Shown: positions 35,001-43,200 of the stretch, one piece after another
Layout: every line of letters begins with the position of its first letter
Numbering within the stretch: position 1 is the stretch's first letter
Assembly: GCA_030248215.1 (NCBI GenBank)
Contig: JASANG010002509.1
Span: 62,001-126,000, forward strand
Reading direction: 5' to 3'
Length of the DNA stretch: 64,000 nt
From: Enoplolaimus lenunculus
Taxonomy: Eukaryota > Nematoda > Enoplea > Enoplida > Thoracostomopsidae
Translations under genes and position numbers: made by a program
Notes under the pieces: generated by a model
Told to the model about the DNA's origin: nothing
Databases searched by the model: none
The model's input: only the letters and a program-made list of their open reading frames with translations

Positions 35001-37262
35001 CTTCAACATTTTGGCTTGAGACTGCTACCGGCTGGTCAAACTTCAACATTTTGGCTTGAGACTGCTACCGGCTATTCAAATCTTTTACGTCTTAATCTAG
35101 AAATACACTTTTAGTTTTGTCTTTTTTTAGAAAATGTAACTAAACAGTGTGACATATCTGGGTACTGGGCAATTAATCCGGCCGATCCAACGCATATTCT
35201 TGGCGATCCGAGTCGGCCTTACGGTTGGACAGAGTATCGGCCTTGTTTCAATACCGAGTGGCTGACGGTGATTGAAAAAATGAAAACAACACAAACCATG
35301 CAGGTAGTTTAGATCGGAGCTGACGTCGGCGGTTCAAGCAAAGTGAAAGGCATTGCGAAAGGTTCATGAACTGGACTTCAGATCGGCCGTATTTAAATTA
35401 AGATTAGGGTGGTGATTCGTTTTCAATTGAAATTTTTGAAATTTGAAATATTAGAAAAATCGTAATATTCGTCTGGTTAATTTTGTACACATTCTAATTA
35501 GTATATAACATTAATAAGGAATGGGAAACTTTTCATGTCGCCGTAAGCTTAAGCGTAATTAGTTTGAACGAATAAAAGGGTTTTATTCAATAACACTAAA
35601 AGTGGGCATACTTCAACAAGAGTATATTCTGTGTAGACAAGAATTCACTTGGCATACGTTGCGTTTTTGGCCTACGCCCCCATATTTAGAAAGTGGTACA
35701 AGCTGTAGATATATAACGGTTGTAAAACTAACCATAATCTAAATACGAGATTTAGCTTAATATGGTTGCATCACTGGTCAACTAATTTTCTGTCACTTAC
35801 GCTTTTGCTGTGTTTAGCTTTCGCTAATAATTACGGACGTAGCTGCGTTGTCGATTTTAGCGAGGGTAAGGCATCGCCTAAAATCAGTACCGCATGCAGA
35901 ATTCTGGAAAAATTTTCATTCGTAGTATGCCTAAAATAAATAGATTTATTTGTAATATTTTGCTATAATTTTCATTCGTAGTATACCTAAAATAGATTTA
36001 TTTGTAATATTTTACTATAAGCTCGTGCATGCAGTATACTGCATAATAATTTCAGCTTAACGCTTCATAATACGAGTTGCTTAAACTAATCTGGCTTGAA
36101 GAAGCTTGCATAGTATTAAATTGCTGTGATTTGTACCGCCGACAAAATGATTTTGTATTTGTTTGCACAACAAAAGCCGTATTCACACGTGCAAGTTTTT
36201 GCCGCCAAATTTTGCACGTGCAACTTGTACGCGCAAGTTTGGTCAAAAAGCAGTGTTGAAGTTCTTACAGCTGCAAAGTATTCACTAATCCAGCAAACAG
36301 GCGGAGAGGGTTGCCCAATGAAAATGTTTCACAGCTTGTATAACTTCGTGGTAGGCGAAAAATTTTTTGTTGGCTTGCTATCAATTCGAGACATATCGTC
36401 GCCTTTGGTGCGAGGCCAGGGGCCCGGGAGCTTGTTTGGTTAATACGAATGTTCCTTCGAAAATATTTGCTGCTGCAAGTATTTCGGTCAAGTTGCAGCT
36501 GCGTCTTCTCGCTGCAAAATCTTGCACGTGTGAACGGGGCTTCAGATGCGTTTGGGGGTCCAGCTCTTGTGTATATATTCCGGCGTTCGAGCTGAATTCA
36601 GTTTTGCTACGCGATATAGCAAAATATTTAATTTAAGCGTTTGTCGACAAGGTTTAGTTGGTCAAAACGTTAAATTATAGTTTTCATGAAATGAATTTTT
36701 TCAACTACATCAAACAGAGGTGTAAACAATAATAATTTAGTTGTATTTGCAATAGGGCAGGCTACATTTGTGTTGATTATAAAATATTAATTTAGTGTCC
36801 AGGGCCGGAGCAGCCACCCTCATACTTTCATTTTTAGGGCCGTAAATAAGGGCTCCGCGCTAACAGATAAAAAAATTTGAAAATATTCCGATCATCGCAA
36901 GGGGACTCAACTTCGAAACCTTAGGAGCCCCATCCTGAAATCCCAGGAGGATGCCGTCCTGGCCTGCTCCGGCACCGCCAGTGTCCCATATATTCAGCGA
37001 CCGATCAGGTCCAACATTACACACAGTTAAAAACGTTCGAACTCCTATTCATCAATAGAACGATTGTCGTTCGCGTGCATCGGCAACTCGTTGTTTTCGA
37101 CTTGCACGAAAAGCGAACGAACGCTTTTACCTGTTATTTTTTGTTTCAGAAAGCTCAAGAAATTGCTCGAATTGCGCGTTATGTTGAATTTTTTGGCCTT
37201 TCGTTATCATTCCTATCGTTGGTGATATCATTGGTTATATTTTGTTGCATTGGGTAAGCGAA

Positions 37263-37299
<37 letters not shown>

Positions 37300-40200
37300 T
37301 ATTATTATTGTTATTATTGTATTTGTGTCATTTTTAAGTGGCCAATCTCAAATTTTTTACGGGTCACACGAGATATATAATAGCGACAAATATGCTCACG
37401 AGTGGAGTGAGACGCGAAGTCAGCACTGCTCAATATCTGATACTAACGCTGAACTTTGGTTTTGTCAGGGTGTAATCGGATATCCGTTGTATCTGTTTCC
37501 GTTTCCGTTATTATTATTATTATCCGTTTACACCCTGGTTTTTATCTGTTGAAAAAAGCATAGGCCTGAATTGCCCATGTATCCGCCAGTGCTTTTTTGC
37601 CATTAAACAAAGAATATTGTGTTTGGGCACAAAGACTGACGTGTCAGATTGTGATACGTTCGGTATTATGGTGGCTCTATATTCGACAAAGGACACTATC
37701 AGTCTAGACTACATTTTTTGCTTAGGCTTAGACTTGGGCTTTGGAATACGCTTTTTCAACGCTTAGTCTTAGGCTTAGGAATACGCTCAATGTACTGTTA
37801 CGGCCCTAAAAGAAACATTGGCCGATGTTTTTGCCGATTCATACATTCTGAAAAAGTTTACCAGTTCAAACGCAAAATACTAGTCCAATCCGGCGTAATC
37901 GCACAGCCGATATATGTTTCAGACGGCTACGGGTATTTCGAACTCAACTCCATATTCAACTCAAACTATCGCTGCTGCTTATTACAACTATTCGCCTCAT
38001 TCTATATATCGACGGGGCATTTTCTCAAAAACTTGGCCATCTACAAATTACTGATATTGGCCTGACAATAAATACGTCTGTAAGTTGGTTTGACTCATTG
38101 AATATGAATTGAGATCGCGAAACAAACCTAAGTCTTAGGAACGGTAAACATAAACACTAAGTGGATATCAAAGACAAGACTTGTATATGGCAATTAGATT
38201 TTACAAGTAACGGGTTTTGTACGTTCAATGCCGAGCCATATTCTCGACCGGGGTGTATCACGAACTGCCAGTTGGCAGCAGGTTTTTGAACTTTCGAAAC
38301 GTATTAAGTTGAAAAATAAGCCTAAGCCTAAGCCTAAGCCTAAGCCTAAGCCTAAGCCTAAGCCTAAGCCTAAGGCAAAGCCTAAGCCTAAGCCTAAGCC
38401 TTAGCCTTAGCCTAAGCCTAAGCCTAACCCTAAGCCAAAGCCTAAGCCTAAGCATAAGCCTAAGCCTAAGCCTAAGCCAAAGACTAAGCCTAAGCCTAAG
38501 CCTAAGCCTAAGCCTACGCCTACGCCTAAGCCTAAGCCTAAGCCTAGGCCTAAGCTTACGCCTAAGCCTAAGCCTAAGCCTAAGCCTAAGCTCACGCCTA
38601 AGTCTGACCCGAAGCCTAGGCCTAAGTCTAAGCCTAAGCCTAAGCCTAAGTGTTAACTTTCCAAACTTATCGCTTGCTGTTTTTCAATTTACAACCTCTA
38701 TCACCAACTGTTAATTGTAACTGCATGCATTTCAGACAGTAATCATAACTGTTTACTGCTCGAGCTAAGCTAAAATCGAACTCAAGTATTGCTCTGAGAC
38801 GCAAATTTAGATGCATCAGAGCCGATCCGTAGCCAGCTCACTTTGCTAGTGGGGGCGAAAAAAATTTTCAGGAGTGGCATTTAAGGGTTTTCAAAGCAAC
38901 GTTGACAATTTTCTGTTTTGGCCAAAATGTATCGAGGGTGGGTTGAGCTCCCTTGGCCTCTCATGACTACAGGCCTGCATCAGGGTCACGATTCAATCGT
39001 ATTATTAATAATACTTTTTTTAATATTTTGTTTCAATGATTATGTTTCAGAAATATATATGCGAAGCGTTCTATATATTTTTGGAATACGCAAAAACGGT
39101 CGCTGCAAGCTGGGCGATTCTTGAAGGATTTTATCTTCACAATTGTCTCGTTTTAAACGTATTTGGTAACGAACCAAACCTACACAATTTTTGCTTATTT
39201 GGTTGGGGTAAATATTTTACTGTACATCATCAACTCAATTTTTCTTCGGATCATCTTTTCAACTTAAAAGCGATCTTGAAATACTTTATTTTAATTGGCT
39301 GTCCGAATATTGTCAGTTTACTCCGGTCCCATACAGAATCAACCAATTAGGGTTTAATTGAAAACAACAAATGAAAAATTTAGTATTTTTAGAATTCTTA
39401 CAGCTCAAGTGTGATAAACGCTCGTTCCGAGAACTTTGTCGGCTGCACCCTGTGGCCTCTTATCCTGTTTAGGGTCTATTGAAATTGTTGTACAGAGGGG
39501 CGGGCAGCTTAAAAGCAAAAATGTCCCAACTAAACCATTTTATACAAGCCTTTCCTAGCGAAGTACGGTAAACGTTCCGTTAGTTTTTTTGGTATTTTTA
39601 GGAGTGCCAATATTTCATGTCGCGATATGGGTGGCTGTGTTGTATTTAAAGGAAGGCCCCGAGAATGTGCAACGGTAAGTGTAGAGTGTACCGGCCCGTA
39701 GCCATCTTCCCTTGCTAGAGGGGTGTAGGGTGTACAGGTCCGTAGCCACACCCCCCTTGCTAGGGGGCTAAAAATTTTCAGGAGGGGCATACAAGAGTTT
39801 TCGTTGAATTTCAAGCAAGGTTGAAATTTTTCTAGGGGGACAATTCGTCGCAGGGTCTGAGTGTCCTGCCTCGTTTTGGCTACGGGCTCGAGGGTGTTCT
39901 ATATTAAGTTTATTAGGAGTCTACAGTAATTATAGCTATATATTCATGCTAATGTCTCGAATGGTTGACCTATAAAACGGTTAGCTTGTTTTGACCGATT
40001 TCAAATTAATGTTTTTCCCAAGTTTATTTTGAGTTTATTTTCCATATGTGTGAATGCATCATTTTGTAAACTTTAGATTTAAAGTCTTCTTATGCTTTTC
40101 AAGTAGTAAATATAAATTGCGTCTAAACATTTCAGATGTCTTGGACCGTACTATTTAAGTCCTGAAATCTGGATATTAGACGGGGTTCGATTGGCAGAAT

Positions 40201-43200
40201 TGACGGTACGTTAAAATATTTAACACCGCACACAAAAAAGTATTTCAGAATTTATTCAGAAAAGTATATTCTGTGGCTAATTTGAAAATTTTTTCAGATA
40301 TAATTTTTCTAAAAATAACTGAAAAACGTTCATTTTCAGGCTTTATTTCAAAACTTTTTTGAAAACTTTTCTGTTATAACTGAAATACTTTTCAAATGCA
40401 CTTTGCTAATTATATTGCTTAAATGTAAGAAATATTTTCTTAAATATCAGAAATATTATTTCGTCTGTGTTATCAGGGTTGAATGCAGGAAGACGCACCC
40501 ATTCATTGGTCCTTTAAATGAGAAAATACCGAATTTGTTCGTTAAGGTTTCGTAAATGCGTTTACCCTTTAATCATTACATATAGCGCGACCTTCGCTTT
40601 TGAAAAATTTCTGGATCCGCCACAGATTTTTTTAATTTTAAAGCGAATTTATGAATAGGATTTTCGCATGTATAGAACAGGGACGGATCGTTTTCGGAGA
40701 GGCTGTAATAGAGTCAGTTTAAGTTTTAGACTCAATTTGTTGCTTAGGCTTAGGGTTAGGCTTAGGTTTAGGAATAGGCTTATACTACTGCTCGGGCCCT
40801 GTTATAAATATGAACCAAAGTTTTTTAAATACTGGTGAAATGACCCATGTAGAGAACACGGCTGGAACAGTATTATAAGCATATTTTTAGCCTAAATCTT
40901 AAACTACTATACTATGACCGCCACAGATTTTTTAGCTACCAGTTAAATTATATTTGTTTAAGCGTAACATAATCTAACCGGAACCTTTAGGACGGTCATA
41001 CGTCATTCAAGTATTTGTTCAAATTTGGCTCAAATTGAGCCGACCCTGTAACCCAAAAATGATTGTATCAGATGAACACGAAGATTTTAAGAGAATGCAA
41101 TGGAAAATCTCTCAGGACTGCAACTATGAGGGAAAAAACGCGAGGGACTGCCACAGCCCCTACTGAAACACCCCTTGACAAAATTCTTGAACTACACTTA
41201 AAACAATTCTATGGTTAGAAAAATATCTTGTGTCCCCTCTGTATTTGGTGGCCGCTGTGCTGAAACTGCTCGACAGGCAGGGGTTGATTTAATATTATTT
41301 CGACGCAGTCGTATATTCGTTTTCGTTTCAGCTTAGTTTCATATTCTTGCTCAATATTGTACGTGTACTGTGGAAGAAAGTTCGTCACTGTGCTACAATT
41401 ACGCCGGACGTCACTGCGGCGTAAGTTTTTTAAACTAATTTTTTTGACAAAACTATTAAGTCCCTAACCATCACAACTGTGTATCTTTAGGCGGGTATCG
41501 TAGTAGTTAAAATCAAGAGTGCATAATAACAAGAGTGTGCAACTCTTAGGGCTCTCGCATGGTACAAACTGTACCACCGGGCGTTGCGTTTTTGGCCGAC
41601 TCACTCCTTGTTTAGAGAGGGGTCGCTGTCACATGCAATAATCCTAAATTAAACTATAACGGGAGCATGTTTGATGCCGCATACATAAAGTGTCATGGTT
41701 TGCACCGGTTGTACTCCCCTCTAAATAAAGGGGGGTTGGCTAAAAACGCAACGCATGCCGGATACATTCTTTTCTACACAGAATGTGCTTAGTTGTACAC
41801 TCTTGTTAAATAGCGGTCATCGACTCTTGTTAACATTAAAATGTGCAGAAAACTAACAAGTGAAATTTACAGTTTTCTCATTTTTTCACACTATTTTCTA
41901 CGAGCCAATATGTGTAAAAGGCAGCAGTGGCGTAGCCAGGTATTAGTTTCACACCACAGGGGCATATATACAACGGGAGTTAGGGAGATATGTTCCCTAG
42001 AAATTATTGAAAAGGCTTTAAAAAAGCCATTTTTAGTCTGTTGAATACCGTCCTCCAGAGGTCAAAACGTGTTCTCGCTAATTTCTACCGCTCTCGAAAA
42101 ACGATTATTTTGCACTGTTATCACCTCACTAAATGAAATTCCTGCTACGCCCCTGGTTTAACAAGGGTGTTAACATTATTTCTTGGATTCTATAAACCAG
42201 AAAGTTATAGTACTGGTCGGTTTCATTTTTGTGGTTTTTTCAGGTATAACCTAAAAATCCGCTGATTCAATTTGCCTACACAAGGAATTGTGATTGCTTC
42301 TGCAAATTAGAAAATGAAATATTTGTAAATAGATTTACAGGTCCATGTATAGAACAGGGCCGGACCAGTAGTATAACCATATGCCTAAGCTTAATCGTAA
42401 AGATTAGTCTATTCCTAAGTCTATGCATAAGTCTTAGCCTAAGGAAAATGTTAGCCTAACGCTTAAACTGACTCTATTACAGTCCTGCAGAAAAACGATC
42501 CGGCCGTTATACATTGGTGCATTTATGAATACGTCGGCGTTTTTTTTATTTCAGATCATACGTCAAAAGCCTAAAAGCGGCTCTAATGCTTATGCCGTTA
42601 CTTGGTATACCAAACGTTCTCCAACTGATTCCATTGCATCCAACAAAAGACAACATTATAGGATTTGCCGTCTATACATATGTTGCAACGTTTTTTTACA
42701 TGTATCAAGGATTTTTAATCGCATTAATTTATTGTTTCACAAATCGAGAGGTTAGTGAAGATAGTTTTTATGCTTCTTTTTTAGTTTCGTACTTTTAAAA
42801 ACACGATGACTGGGTTTCTGAAATCTTACTTAAGTATTTACTTAAATTATACTTATACTAAAGTCGCCGACTTAAGTAAATACTTTTAAATTTTTGAGCA
42901 AAAAGAAATAAACGCCAAAAGTCGGCTATTGTCATACCAAGAAAATAATAGTTTTGCTTTATATTGACAAGGGGCCAATAGTCTACAATTTCAATTTGAC
43001 CAACGTTAGTGTGCATGAATGGTAAATTTGTAATATATCAAATGTAGTCAGCGACCAGAAGTATTTACTGAACATAAGTACACAGTTAAAAACGACAAAA
43101 TTGTTAAGTAATTACTGAACACGTACTTAACTACTAAGTCGTACTTAGTAGCATTTTGAAAACACATCCATTACGTTTGCTAAGAATTTTACAGCGTTTT

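Noticed and set aside
37718-38065. 115-residue frame over the receptor intron
   Set aside because: It runs from a type C MITE into exon 4 in the wrong frame; the real TM2 exon is read one base later with matching phases.
38258-38595. Leu-Arg and Gly-Leu repeat frames
   Set aside because: Translation of the telomere-like hexamer array; same for 53640-54004, 48664-48943 and 51217-51485.
38690-38745. Candidate TM2 exon after TTTCAG at about 38734
   Set aside because: The words TATCACCAACTGTTAAT belong to repeat family I, and no loop-1/TM2 motif is encoded.
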